A stretch of 64,000 bases of DNA from Adiantum capillus-veneris (GCA_014529385.2 CM043957.1:88810881-88874880), one strand, 5' to 3'; shown: positions 43,287 to 55,966, counted from the first letter of the stretch. Program-made: numbers and translations. The notes: generated by a model from the letters alone, not told the origin.

Positions 43287-45197
43287 TTTTAATTGAATTC
43301 ATGACTCCTTTTTCATGAATAATATAATAAGAATCATCAAAAATATCTTTGCAAATTATTAAGACTAGTCACAAACATTTAAGAAGAAGTTATTATGAGA
43401 AGTTAATTAAGGATAATCTACAAAAGAAACACAATAATATATGGAAATTTTCATCATGACCCTCAAATATCCGAGATTCCTAAAATGTCGGGCACACATT
43501 TGGCAAAACATGCCCAAACAGTGCCCATTGGTTTTTTGGAAATAATCAAAATACCCCTCTTTAACCTCGCAAATGCCTCCAAAAATAATTGTTTTGCAAA
43601 CTCTTCATGGGTTAGAGTGTGATAGATTGCTGCAAATTATGAGAGATTATAAATTGTGATGTTTGTAAGTCATTAATAGCTGATCTTTGACCTTAATGAG
43701 CTATTTTTAAGGTGCAATTACCAAAATATCCTTGTAATATGCTAAAATTTCCAAAATAATTCTCAAATTTCAAAAATTCTCAATACACCCCTCATATTTG
43801 GCCAAAATTTCCCAAAATGGACTTCATTAACTTCACAAACAATTGTAAGGACAATTCTTTAACTAGTTCCTCATATGAAGGTTGCTATTCCTTTGATAGA
43901 AACAAATAGAGTTCGAAATCAATATAGTATTGTGGGCTCTCAAGATTCAAATATATTATTTTAGACATAGATGGTTCTATTCATGAGCTCATTGGTAGAA
44001 CCTAGCCTAAAATCAATATGGGGGTATATTGAGCCATTGAGGGATATTTTTGAGTTTTCATAAAACTGCAAGAGTTTTCTTTAATGATAGCATATTTATA
44101 ATATGTAGTGGAGACAACAAAGATCACAACCAATAGATGATATTGCAGCAATAGCTTGTAGCTTCCTGCATGCAATCACACTACCTATTGCACATACCTA
44201 TTGGAGCTAACTAAACAAATACCTATTGGCCTCAAGACAGATGCATGTTGCCTTCATAGTCAACCTTATACCCTCTCATTGCAATTAAACCTCAGTCTCT
44301 CTTTCTCAAAATTTAGAGTGCAATCTTTCCAAAATTCTCACAAAAGAGGAAGAATGATGGTCAATATGAATTTTGCAAGGCCACATACCAAATGTGTCAA
44401 AAGTTTTCAATTAATTGGTTTAGAGTTTCCATTGAAATGGTTTAGACCGATGGATAGACATGGGAGAGCTTTCCACGTATATTTGAGGAGGAGTATATTT
44501 GAGGAGCTTTCCAGAATATCTGAGGTGGAGTATATTTGAGCTTCTCTCAAAAAATCTCTACTCAAGTAATGCCAACCTAAACACTAGTGCTAAGATTCTA
44601 AAAGATAAAGTTCTTCATATATATAGAAAGAAGTGTAGATGTAATCCTATACCGTCTTCTCAAGATGAGACAACATTGTAGTCTGGTTGAGGCTAGCAAA
44701 ACTTGTAAAGTGGTTCAAGAATTTTGAGTTCTCTAAGTCCTTTCGTTCATAGCAACAAGGTATGACAAACCACTCCCCGACAGGCATACAATCATTATTT
44801 GTGATAGTTGTTAATTCACAATCATGGACCAAAAGAGACTCTCTCTTGCATGGCTTCAGACTTCATCCCATTGCTGCAACCTGATGCAACTAACTCGGAG
44901 CCTCATAGGCCACCAAAAAAAGATCTTCGATAACTCTCTCTCTTTGGGTACAATGTGCAAAAATTTAATGTGCATTGCTCCCCACAATAGCATAAGCTCT
45001 TCTCCCTCACCTAACATGGCTTTGTGTAGCCCAATAATCATTATTCTCCTTGTAAAGCCCTCATTTTTGAAACCCACAATAGCGTAGCTCTGTTGCCTCG
45101 CATCCCAATAGCATAGCCTACTCGCTTCAAAATGCTACATATCCTGCTCGACCTCAATCGAGGGACACGGGTAAAGGTGTTGAGCTTCAACCACCCT

Positions 45198-45560
45198 ACT
45201 CTCAATTACCTTTCCTTCGTAGCTTGCAAATTTTCATATCCCTTATATTTGATGGACGTCCCTCGTTGCTCGTCCCTCACCCTCCATGCAACAACTAGAG
45301 CACACGGACTAGTTGTAGGCTCATCCATCCCTTATTTCGGTATAGATTGCCCTCAAGGGGCAGGGGTGAAGGTGAATTTTAACCGGCATGCTGCGACTTT
45401 TCATCTCGCTTCTATTCAACTTTGTTGCTTGCGACTTTTCATCTCCCTTCTATTCGATGGACGTCAATATCAAAGACCACTTGTTGCAAATTCCTCACCC
45501 TGCATGCAACAGCTACAGCACGCAGAGTGTCCGCACGCACGCGGACGCTTTGCAAGCTCA
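45198..45560. repeat. Diverged duplication, about 200 bases
   Basis: TAGCTTGCAAATTTTCAT...GATGGACGTC...CATGCAACAACTAGAGCACACGGA (from about 45220) recurs as TTGCTTGCGACTTTTCAT...GATGGACGTC...CATGCAACAGCTACAGCACGC (from about 45427). No gene was recognised. Confidence 0.6.
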
Positions 45561-46380
45561 TAGAGTTGAAGATGTGCAATAATCGAGGAAAATGGGTACA
45601 ACGATTTATTCTCCAATTACTCATGAGCATGCCGGTCGTCCGCACGTGTGCAAATGGTTAGCGAGCTTGAAAGTTGAAGAGAACAAGAGATTTTCTGTCA
45701 TTTTTGGGTGCACATTTAAGTTTTGCTCTGATCTTGAGGCTCAAAATGAAAGCACAAGAGAGACACTCACTCGAGAATTTTCATGGCGTGGCAATGGCGA
45801 CGATGGTGTTGGTGGCTGTGATTATGATAGCGGGGGTGTGAGCCTAGCATCAAGCTGCAAGAGGTCACCTTCATCGGCACCACCCGCATAGCAATCCATG
45901 TTGATCACATTTGACCCTACGTCGTGTTGCAAGGAAAATGATGTATGTTTATTGCCGCATCCCAATGCTCTGGCCACGTGAGGAGCCGAACATCGTTCAC
46001 CTCACTCCTGCTATTGTAGCTCGGATGAGGAGCAGAAGGCATTTTTGCAAGCCATGGCGTTAGCAGCTTCTGGCCCAGAGCCTGTAGCTATCTGATGTGT
46101 GTCTGCGTAGCAAGAAGTTACATGAGCAAGAAGTTACAACCTCATCAGTTGGCACTAACCTCACTCTCAAGGTATCAGGGAAAGGATTTGAGATGATCGT
46201 TTATTCAAGGGATGGACTTGGCAAGTTGTTATATTCTTTGCTTGCATCCATGTACGTAAGTGACTCAAAAATCTAGACCAAAAAGTTAGAATTTTAGTAC
46301 GGGTTTAGACTTATTAAATTTTGTGTGCTGCATGTTTCAGAGCTATATAGATGATCACAAGACAGATGTTGTTGAGAAAA

Positions 46381-46690
46381 AAAGCTTGATTCACTTGAGA
46401 GTATATTGAGGCAATGCGTCCCATCTCCCAAACCACTCAAGAGCTTGATTTTATGTGTCTTTTGGACTTTAATTTTTCTTACTTTGCAAGCAAATGTAGG
46501 AAGTCGATGCAAGGGGTTTTGACGCATCTTTATCATGTATTCCACAATCCCCACCATGCCCATAGCCTCAAATGGAGAGCCCATGACTCAAGAAGTAGAA
46601 GAACATATGCTGTTTGTGTCTTAACTCGGAGAAAGTTTCTAAGAACGTACATTTGGACATTCTAAAACTCTTCCCATGTAGATTGGAAAA
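46381..46690 (-). pseudogene. LINE ORF2 fragment
   Basis: Minus-strand words MGMVGIVEYMIKMRQNPLHR and KVQKTHK match the large LINE (VVEYMIKMRQNPSHRLP, KKVQKTHKSK at 1270-1390). The DNA is alignable across CAAACCACT...CTCAAGAAGTAG, with a short internal deletion near 46437. This is an isolated remnant inside the 5.7 kb element. Confidence 0.85.
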
Positions 46691-47170
46691 AGCATTTTGA
46701 AAGAGGTAATTAACCAAGAATATTGTGATTGTAAAACAAAAGCAAAAATACACAAAACAACATAAGTCTTCACAATTTTGGTATTTTCAATATTCCCATA
46801 TAGCCTCAATGAAAAGCCTTGAAAACAAAGATCTTGCATGAGCACAACCAATTCTCCACAAAGTACCTTGTTAACATCTCAAAAAGACTCAATGGATATG
46901 AGTTTGAGCTCAAAAATGAAAGACTTGTAATGATCTCAATTCAATGTAGATTGTGTGACAAGTTTTATTAGGTCTTGCACGTCTTATTTCACCTTAATTA
47001 TATGTTATCTCTCTATCTCTCTCTCATGTCCCCCTTAGCATCAAAGGATTTTAAAACCAATCTAGTAATCCTCATACACTAGCTCTTTAAATGCACTCGC
47101 ACTTTAAGTTCTCTTTAGGGTAACTCTTGCCACACTTGCTCTCAAATAAATATAAAAAATACATACATAT

Positions 47171-47608
47171 TTTACATTAATTTTTCTAGTGAAGATTTTT
47201 TGGGTATGAAAAAAGCGTTTAGGAGGTATGCCTTTCTTAAATTAAGAGTTTAGCTAATATGGTTATTGGTATTAACATTACAATTGATTGATACTTACAT
47301 AACTAATTGTAATTTATCAAATGTGGACGATTCAAATCCTAGAAGGAAAAGATAGACAATATTGTTGCACGTTCTTCAAGTTGCATCTATTTTACATTAA
47401 TTTTTCTAGTGAAGATTTTTTGGATGTGAAAAAAGCGTTTAGGAGGTATGCCTTTCTTAAATTAAGAGTTTAGCTAACATGGTTGTTGGTATTAACATTA
47501 TGATTAATTGATACTTACATAACTAATTGTAATTTATCGAATGTGGACAATTCAAATCCTAGAAGGAAAAGATAGATGCAACTTGAAGAACATGCAACAA
47601 TATTGTCT
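47171..47608. repeat. Direct duplication with inverted flank
   Basis: A ~185-base unit starting TTTACATTAATTTTTCTAGT occurs at 47171 and 47391 (period 220). The spacer between copies (47351-47390, GATAGACAATATTGTTGCAC...TTCAAGTTGCATC) returns inverted after the second copy (47571-47608). Confidence 0.88.
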
Positions 47609-48371
47609 CTTAGATTGCAATGAAGCTCTTGGTTTTTTGAACAATGGGAAAAAAGGGTCTCTTTCCGAATATGAACTTTTGTGCTTGCATTTTAAGACAT
47701 GTCACATTGTGTAAGATGCCAACGTCGGAAAAAAATTTGATGATACTAAAGACTTGGACCTTTGAAAAAATCCTTATTCTTGGAGTTCTCAAAGCATAAA
47801 TATTTATTCTCATTCCCTTGTGATGTATGATTTCTATACCATGCCTCATTCCATTGTCTATCCCTCCTTGACTTTTGCAACGCAACTAGTCCAACATGCT
47901 TTGTGAAAGAGGGGACTTTGTACATTGATAAAGATGTTAATATCAACCACATGATTATATAAAATTCACCTATCTATAGAACCTTACAAAAAATAATATT
48001 TAAGAAACAATTCGCACAAAGTTATCTTGTGTATTTAATAATCTTGATGTTAAGTCTTTTTAAATAGTAGAAAATGCATATATGTATACAAAGAAGGTAT
48101 TTAGGAACTATGTTTTGTGGTACAAAGTGTGTATACATAATATCTCTTTGATATGCACACAAATGTGTATTTATTAGTAGATAGAAGCTTCGTAAAAACA
48201 CTTTTGTTATTGAAGTAGTTGTGTATAGATGTAACATGAAATGATAGTTTCATCTCTTAATTATGTAGCATTGCTTCATGCATGGGAGTTTTGACATGCA
48301 GTAAGCTCACATGAGCACACAATTAAAAGAGCTCTAATCATGTGACATAAAGCTCTAAACTAGAAGCTTGC

Positions 48372-48800
48372 AATTTTATTATCCCCATGCCCGTTGTGTT
48401 CGCGATTTGCAACCTTGATCAGAAGGCTCCAAATATGGGCAAAGTGTAGATGACATGGTGGTCAGTCCAACAAAGTCTTGAAAATCTTGAGGAGTTAAAA
48501 GAGTTTGTAGTAGAGAAGGAGTGGTGACTACCATTCTCTGTCAAACAACAAAGAATATTTTCATGCAAGATGGAAGAGCGCTCATAGTCCAGTCCATAGT
48601 GTGGCTTACATGCTCAATCCAGGGTATTGGAATTTAGATCTGATGTCCAATACAGAGGTGGTCAGCGATTTCTATCACATGGTCAATACATTCTACTCCA
48701 ATGTTTGGGACCAAATTGATTGTATCAAAGAAATGAGTGCATTTAAACTAAAATAAGGTCCTTTTGCAAATGATTTTGTAAATGAAAGTACTAGTGCAAT
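48372..48800 (+). pseudogene. hAT transposase, C-terminal half
   Basis: Plus-strand reading gives MPVVFAICNLDQKAPNMGKV, then SVQQSLENLEEL, ARWKSAHSPVHSVAYMLNPGYWNLD, DFYHMVNTFYSNVWDQI and CIKEMSAFK, across several frames. This is the hAT region following DUF659 and leading to the dimerisation domain. It continues where 41276-42678 stops, so the two halves probably come from one copy, although a ~30-base stretch around ATGCCCGTTG is present on both sides of the insertion. Confidence 0.75.
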
Positions 48801-49226
48801 GTACAACAAACTCAAGCTCAAAGAGAAACTAGAGTATGTACAAGTATGTTCATAGCACTATTCACAATAGATTATTGGCAGATAGAGCATAAAAATTAGT
48901 GCATATATTTTGCAACAAAAAGATATTGCATCACATCAAAAGTGCTGGCAACGAGGAGGAAATGACAGTTTGAATATATTATTGTCAAAACAAAGACGAA
49001 GAAGAGTTCAATGTCGGTGTATCTCAATGCACTATAGACAAAATAGAAGAGAATCTAACAATAGATGTGGAAGTTCAATTACAAGAAGACCCACAATACT
49101 CATACTCGGAACAAGATAACAACTTCACAGATTCAATATAGCTTAAGAGTAGAATGAATCTTGTATTCAACGTGTTTTTATAATATACAATGCTTCATAG
49201 TAGCAATTTAACAAAATCTGTCAATC

Positions 49227-50250
49227 TTAATTGTTGTGCTCGGAACATGCATCTTCGTTACCAAATAGATTTCTAATTGTGCTAGGGGTGTCTTGGTGGG
49301 CTTGCTTGAATTTATACTCATTTGCCATGCCAAACATATAATATATTCCTTGTGGAATATCTTCTGAATAGATTTCACTTCGGCCACTATTTTGCATTAA
49401 ACAAATTAAACACATGAGGTGATAATAATGGCCACATGTCAATGTATAAAATCCACTCCATCCGTCAAAATTCGTGTAGCGTACTGGACACTGGAAATAT
49501 GAAGATGCATCTGATTGTGACATGGGAACTAACTCTGGATGCAAGACGAGGTGACTAATGTGTTTCCCTTGTACAGGCAGAGGATTTAGTCGTTGTGTCA
49601 AATTCTAAACATCCTGCCTTAAGTGATGAATACTTTTTTTCATTCGAACCTGGAATACTTGGGGTGTTTGGGTTGCTACAGATAGCCGTGTTATTTTTAC
49701 ATCTTTCTTTGCCAACTGTGTTGTTAAAATATCTTTCTCCTTTTTTAATTGTATATCAGTCTCTTCAACTATCAATGCCAGCTCCTCCCGTGTAAATGTG
49801 ACACAACTCTCCCTAATATCATAGGTGGCTACATTTGTCTCCTTCAAGGAAAATTCTACTAGTCGTTTTTTGCTACACAAAATGTACATACAACATTTTT
49901 GCAAAATACAACGCATACTTTGCATTGTGTAATGGATAGCCAAAAACTTCCAAGTAGATCCTCTCAGCGTTATCTTTGATTTCTTGGTGAAGGCACTTCG
50001 ATACTTTCCACCGTCCCTTCTTTATCTCTGCGTCCTCACGTGACCATATTGTGTCACTTCTTTGTTGATGTCTTTCCATTGCACATGGTTTGGATTTTCC
50101 CATTTTGACAGTCGACAAGTTGTGCACTTCGCTTTGCTGTGCCGACATACTGTGCGCTAGAGATTTCATGCGCTGAAATGCATTGACAACTATTTGTTGT
50201 TGATCGTATGGCATTGTTTGTGTACCACATGCTTGCTCTTCATCAGCCAT
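49227..50250 (-). pseudogene. Unknown gene with coiled coil and RING-like Cys/His cluster
   Basis: The minus-strand ATG at 50250 opens MADEEQACGTQT and runs to LYVHFV at 49873. An overlapping frame carries on (KRLVEFSLKETNVATYD, then TREELALIVEETDIQLKKE, a coiled-coil-like stretch). After a stop or shift near 49603 it ends at 49227 with YFQCPVRYTNFDGW, LTCGHYYHLMCLICLM. The spacing C-x(n)-C-x-H-x2-H-x2-C-x2-C recalls a RING finger with missing ligands. No function can be assigned. It follows the kinase-like gene on the same strand about 330 bases away. Confidence 0.45.
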
Positions 50251-50577
50251 AGTATCTTAGAACTGCAATGGACAAATAGAAAAATATTAAATATCTTTGA
50301 CAAATAGTTCTCTCGATTTAGCATCCTCAAAGATACCCCAATAGATGCGAAAAAAAATCACGATTGATACAATTGTACCATAAGACAATTAATTGACTAA
50401 AGAAACCCATCCAAATATACTTCAATTGAGGTGAACCACCCAGGACATAGACTTCAATGCAAATATAACACCCAATCAACAAGTCAATCGCAATGTACAA
50501 ATCGTTCAAGCCGGGTAAAAAGACAACGCAAGTTCAATAATAGGATTAGGGTCTGTCTTTAAATGCTCTATGAAGAA

Positions 50578-51973
50578 TTAAAAAATGTCTGATGCGTTTC
50601 TTCTAGCTTCATGCTCTCTTAACTTCATCCAACTCTCCACTTTTATCAGAATAGCCCTCATGGCATCTTGATCGGGGTGGTAAAATACTTCTTCTAGGAA
50701 ATAGACTTCCTCGCTCCACTCCAAAGATCTATTAACATGTCGAATAGAAACCCTGATGCATAAATGTCCCTTGCTTTTGAGTATGCATTTGTGCACTGTG
50801 GATCATATATTTCTGGGGCAATCCACGGCCGCTTTGCAAGCCCCCCCCCCCCCCCCCCCCCCCCCCCCTTCCTTTGCCTCCAAAATTGCAAAGTCCGATT
50901 GAGCTGAAGGATGCAAAAAATTATTTCATACTCGCTTGGCTGGCCTTCTAAGCATCATGCCCCAATCAATGATACCAATATGGGGTTTATTTGCGTAAGT
51001 AAAATCTAGCATTATGTTGAAAGGATGTCAATCATTGTGCACTATACCAGCTGAGTGAGCAGCTGCAACGCCATCAATAAGAGTGTGTAATATTGCTAGC
51101 ATCCTCTCAATCACTGCTTTGAGTCGTGTCGTCTGTATCTTGGTAAGTGTTGATTTGCTGGTGGCAAAGTCCTCAGCTATATTGTAGCGTGTGCATGCAA
51201 CGTTTGAACGCTCCTTGGGAAATGGCAGGTGGCACATCATGTCTCCCAAGGTGCCCCCATTATAGTATGGGAAGATTGTGATCCAGAGGGTCTGGATGGT
51301 AAATCCAATGCATCTTACAATGGATTGGAGGGATGAAGTGTTTGCATTCCTCGCTCTATCTGGAGGCTATCAAAATTTTCCTCGTTCCCTCCCTTGTAGC
51401 ATTTTCCTACATATGTAATGTGCTTTGGAAAGAAAGTAATTCTTTCAATGGTGTATAATGTTCATACACCAAAAGAGCCTGGTCCTATCCTTGCACCTTT
51501 CACCAAGGCTTTGTGGGGAATGCCGATTAGATGAGCACACTTGGCATTCAATGTTGTGCGCATTATTGTGACGGTGCCGTTGGCATTTGATCGACCACCT
51601 ACGGTGGCTTGCACATCTTGGGCCATCTTCAACGCTTGGGTAAGGAGGCTTGGTCTTGAGCTTTCACCCGCTTTATCTTTACCTTCTGCTCCTCCTATTG
51701 TTTGTCCCACAGCTCTATTATTGTCATATTGCAAGTAGGAGGGAGATCTTATTTTTAGCCTTTGCAGCACGCTTTCATATTGCCCAGCACTGTCTTAATC
51801 TTGTGGTGGGCATCAAATTCTCTAATCCTTATAGAATTCAGCAACTCATACTGGCCTTTGCTTCGCAACCTATACTCTGTGTTCTCCCAGATAGCGCTAG
51901 TGAGATCTTTAATGAAGACGTCACATTCATTAATTTGTTGTATGCGACCATCTGCACATGAAGATATTGCCAA
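50578..51973 (-). pseudogene. Protein-kinase-like gene, decayed
   Basis: Minus-strand pieces in order are an N-terminal region (MAISSCADGRIQQINECDVF; 51973-51755) and KALVKGARIGPGSFGVYE (glycine loop, near 51480). Then RMLAILHTLIDGVAAAHSAGIVHND (catalytic loop HND; the next codon is TGA, then HPFNIML), GIIDWGMML (DWG for DFG), and WIAPEIYDP (APE) with DIYASGFLFDML (subdomain IX). The lysine of beta-3 was not located. Between DWG and APE lies a C28 run (G28 on the coding strand), probably an expanded glycine codon tract. Several stops and shifts show it is dead. Which kinase group it belongs to is unclear. Confidence 0.7.
50841..50868. repeat. Poly(C) run of 28
   Basis: An uninterrupted C run lies inside the kinase-like gene, reading as polyglycine on the coding strand. 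Confidence 0.92.
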
Positions 51974-52083
51974 ATTACATTCTTTTCAAATGGTACGCAT
52001 AATAATTTTCTTTTATCATGGCTTCACTTTTGCACTGGAAAATAAAAAACAACATATCAAATACAGTTTCATGGGTGCACTGA

Positions 52084-52575
52084 CACTCTCACACTAGTTC
52101 AAACAAACCATAACCGTAACTTGAAGACTTCAACAAATTGTGCACGATTATATTGATACAAATTGAAAACCATTTTCACTTTAAAATGCTATGTTTAATA
52201 ATGTAAAATGTATTAAAAACAAGTAACTCTTAAAAAAACCATCCAGACCAAACAATACAAGTTAAAAACCCAAAACATTTCAGCATATTGTGATAAACCA
52301 TAAGATATGAGTTCATATTTTGCATGTTGCACTCTCACGCTAGTTCAGACAAACCATGCCCGTGACTTAAAGACTTCAAAAAATTGTGCAAGATTATAAT
52401 CATTCAGGTTGATAACCATTTTTCGTTTTAAAATGCTATGTTTAATCGTGCAAAATGCAATATAAACAAGTAACTCCTGAGGAAACCATCGAGATCGAAC
52501 AGTACTAAAACAGGTTAAAAAGCCAAAACATTTTAAAATATTGTGATAGATCATAACACGTGAGTTTATATTTTG
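52084..52575. repeat. Diverged tandem duplication, period about 246
   Basis: CACTCTCACACTAGTTCAAA...AAAACATTT begins at 52084 and again at 52330. Long matches such as TTTTAAAATGCTATGTTTAAT and ACAAGTAACTCY are present. There are no genes. Confidence 0.88.
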
Positions 52576-53093
52576 CAAGTTATCACTTCAAAAAACATTG
52601 ATACAATAAAAGACATGTGCATCATAATGTACATATTGCCAAAGTCATTTTAGCTCATTTTAAAACATTAATAGTGTAGAATTCCGTGAAAAAACATTGA
52701 AAATTTGGTGTGATTTTAACAGACCACTCATAAATTGGATAGAATGTCTTGCTCTTTAGAAAGATTAAAATGAACGTCTTACATGCAAAATGTGTGCATA
52801 TACCTTTTTAAGTTGAAAGTATATTAGCTATTTGTAGACATAGAGAAATAGTATAGTGTGAATTTTAGTAAAACTGTAACATTTGGTTTTGGAAGCATGT
52901 TATTCATTAGTGTAGAGATCGTTAAGGTTGCATAAGTGATATCATATATGTTATAATTTTTATGACCATTTAAAATAGCAACAATGATTAATGTATAAAA
53001 CTTTCTTTTGAATATGATTAGATAGTATATATTTTCACAAGAGCACTTAAAAACAACAATTTTAGACAATTCAAACGTTTGTATATAAATTAC

Positions 53094-53480
53094 AATCATG
53101 TTACCGACCAAGTATTTTATATACTTAATACTTTTTAAAAATGAACTGCAATGCACATACAAACTATATGGTGTTCATACGACCGAGTTAACGACATGAA
53201 CTCCACATTTATACAAAAACAAAATCTTCTAACAAACAACACTCAATTAGCCGCATTACCGATTGAGTGCCGCTCAAATCTAAAGAGCAATAATGGCTTA
53301 CATACGACCATCATATGGCCGTGTTATCGATCGATGTCCATATGTTTTTTTGAAAAGGGGAAGGGAATTTGACTCACCATAAGGATACTACAATTGCCGC
53401 GTTACCGACATAGTACCTAGACATCAAGCTAATACTTACCACAAGGACACCATATTCCCCGCGTAACCGAGGTGATGCCC
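53094..53480. repeat. Array of a GTTACCGA-type motif
   Basis: Six variants of GCCGCGTTACCGA...ATRGTRCC occur at about 53099, 53182, 53255, 53322, 53399 and 53462, spaced 64-84 bases. Examples are GCCGCATTACCGATTGAG, GCCGTGTTATCGATCGATG and GCCGCGTTACCGACATAG. The neighbouring DNA is AT-rich. It resembles the subterminal repeats of some DNA transposons. Confidence 0.65.
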
Positions 53481-53660
53481 CCGTGGTAATCACTGTACTG
53501 TAGAACATCTTATGCACACACTCACATTGTGTGGTAAGATACACAAAACACACACACCTGGTTCGTGTGGTCAAGTACTCCGCTGCTGCCGCGCACTACG
53601 ACGTAGAGCACGCTCCCACATGACTCCCTCTCTACTGTTAACGTACGTGTGAAGGCAATC

Positions 53661-53735
<75 letters not shown>
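53661..53735. repeat. (CT)n microsatellite
   Basis: A pure CT tract of about 75 bases. Confidence 0.95.
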
Positions 53736-53739
<4 letters not shown>

Positions 53740-55230
53740 AGTGGCTCAAGAAATAATACCCAACGAGTCGGATTGGGGCCCTCTATATGTTAAGTTGCAG
53801 GCCCGTCAAGCTTTAGGGTTTTCCCTGTGGGCTCACAAGGAAAACGTTAAAGCCTGACAAGCTATTTGTGGGTTTCCAGGTTGCTCTCAACCGGCTTGTT
53901 TGTGATCATGTTAAGTGTGATTATGTAAATATGTTAATAAGACCTTGTGATCACATCGAATTTTAGGTAATTACGTAAATATTAAATCCCTGCAGGATAC
54001 AATCCTCTCCTTGAGGTTTGGACTAGGACAATATATTGAAGATTCTTTATCCACTAAGGATGACACATACACAGGATGCCAATACATGTCCACAAAGAAT
54101 GACAAAAAAATATCCACTTGGGCTTTGCACTACAACTTGATGAAGAAAGACAACACTCCAATCCATGAGCACAAACAACATACATCCCCAATCTAGGAGA
54201 CAAACAACATAACACTCCAATCCAAGAGCAAAAACAACGCTCTAATCCAAGAGCAAAATCCTAAAAAATGTCTACTTCGCTCAAATCCAAGAGCATGTTC
54301 GTTTTCTTTAATGCTTGTCTTCAACTGCTTCATGGTCTTTTGTCTTCGTATCCTCCCCTCGAACAAGTGCTTCTTTCCTCTTTTGTTGTGCAATCAAGAT
54401 TTATTCCATGCGTCATAATGACATGCAACAGTATGTTAAAAGATCCTATGAAAAAACTTATGCCTCCTCTTCCATCTTGGTCATACTCTGAGAGCCCAAG
54501 CATGCAGTGTCTCTCATACACATTGTCACAAAGTTCTCACATATGGAGAGGTCTTAGCAAATTGAAGACTCTCCAATGCAGTGTCTATCCCCTTACAAAA
54601 GCACAATTATAATGTCATCCATGTAGACGAATATAATTGTATATATTCAAAATGGTGTTGTGGTTGCAAGGATTTTATCTTTGAATTACAAGGGTGAAAA
54701 GATTTTTTTTTGAAGCTCAAGAGAGAATTTTTTATTTGTGAAGCTCCTCTTCATCAGGGTGAAGCCCCTCTTCACAATAGTCGTTACGGTTTTGAAATTT
54801 CTGCTTTGAGAAGCCCTCTTGAAGCTCGATGAAGCCTTTATGGTTTGAATTTGAGTGGTTTTGATGAACCTTGAATGTTGCTCTACTACACCTTGGTGGG
54901 ACCAGGCCCTTAAAGGGTCTCGGAGGCTTGAGGCAACAAACTCATGGGATTGAACTCCTCCTTGGGGGTTGTCTCGGTGCAACATGGCCGTGGGAAGGGG
55001 GGCCTCATAGGGATGCTCGGCATGGACAAGCAAGGCCACAGGAAGGGGGGGGGGCTCTCTAAGGCGGACCCGAAATGCCTTTCAAATGCAATGTAGCACC
55101 TGAGTGGAGTCCGCTGCTGGTCAGTCGGAGCAGGAGTTGCAGTTGAGCAAATTGGGAGCATGGTTGGGATTGGTCCGAATGGACGGTGCACAAAAGGTAA
55201 AGGAGATTAATTCAATCCCGTGGAAAGCAT
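53740..55230. other. Stretch without recognised genes
   Basis: Short frames only. The minus strand has a lone VYMDDIII near 54620 with no supporting RT blocks. Repeated GAAGCTC/GAAGCCC words occur near 54715-54830. Confidence 0.4.
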
Positions 55231-55266
55231 CAGTCCAGACCCCACCCTCTTCATCAACTATTTTGC

Positions 55267-55441
55267 GATGGTTTTCAACTCAGCCCATGAGCCATCACCA
55301 AAAAATCGTATGCTTTGAACCCACGACCAATGCCAAATTAGCTATCTAATTTGTGATGGCTTTCAAGTCAGCCCATGAGCCATCACCAAAAAATGGTATG
55401 CTTTGAACCCACAACCAATGCCAAGATTACTTATCTAATTT
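55267..55441. repeat. Tandem duplication, period 88
   Basis: GATGG-TTTCAA-TCAGCCCATG...GCCAA..TTA occurs at 55267 and 55355 with a few differences. Confidence 0.9.
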
Positions 55442-55966
55442 GAGCTAGCCAACAAGGCTCAAGCCACGGGTTGTTGATGCTCTCGAAAGTTAAAGATTTT
55501 ATGTTCAGTCATACATGAAGTACACACACAAAACTCTTATACACACAAAGTGGGCAATGGGTTGAGGGAGCTCCTGGGCTCGGAATGGAGAGCTTGAAGG
55601 CTCTATGGAGAGATTTTCTTTAGCACTTCAAGATAAGGTGAATAGTGTTAGGTGATTGCAAAGGAGGAAAAACTAATTGAATAGGAAAATTAACTAAAAA
55701 TCGACACAAAATGTGTTCTAAATGCAAACGCAAAAAGATACTAATCCTCTCCCTAATCAAGCCTACCTAGCCATGGAGTGTAGTCTCCTCTTGGGTGTGC
55801 CAAGGACATGCCCACACGTAGCTAGATTAGAGCCTAATTAGTGAGAGATGAAACTAGTTACGAAAATACCAATGGATCGTAACTATAATTAAGAAATACT
55901 AATCAATCTAATGGAGATGCTAATCACTAACACACAACTGCATAATGACAAACCTAGCTAGCATAA

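Larger units (their letters stand above)
42679..48371. mobile_element. 5.7 kb element with 23-bp terminal inverted repeats, inside hAT
   Basis: The left end, GCAAGCTTCTAATTTAGAGC plus TTT (42679-42701), is the inverted copy of 48349-48371 with one mismatch. The hAT coding region lies on both sides. No transposase was recognised inside, so it would be non-autonomous. It contains a LINE scrap and several tandem repeats. A possible 3-bp ATT flank is too short to be convincing. Confidence 0.65.

Noticed and set aside
44201-46000. Several 60-140 codon plus-strand frames
   Set aside because: No conserved motif; part of the region is a diverged duplication. Not reported as genes.
53522-53737. Arg/Glu repeat protein
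   Set aside because: It is translation of the CT/GA microsatellite.
54590-54680. VYMDDIII on the minus strand, resembling an RT catalytic motif
   Set aside because: No other RT block is readable nearby in any frame, so chance is likely.
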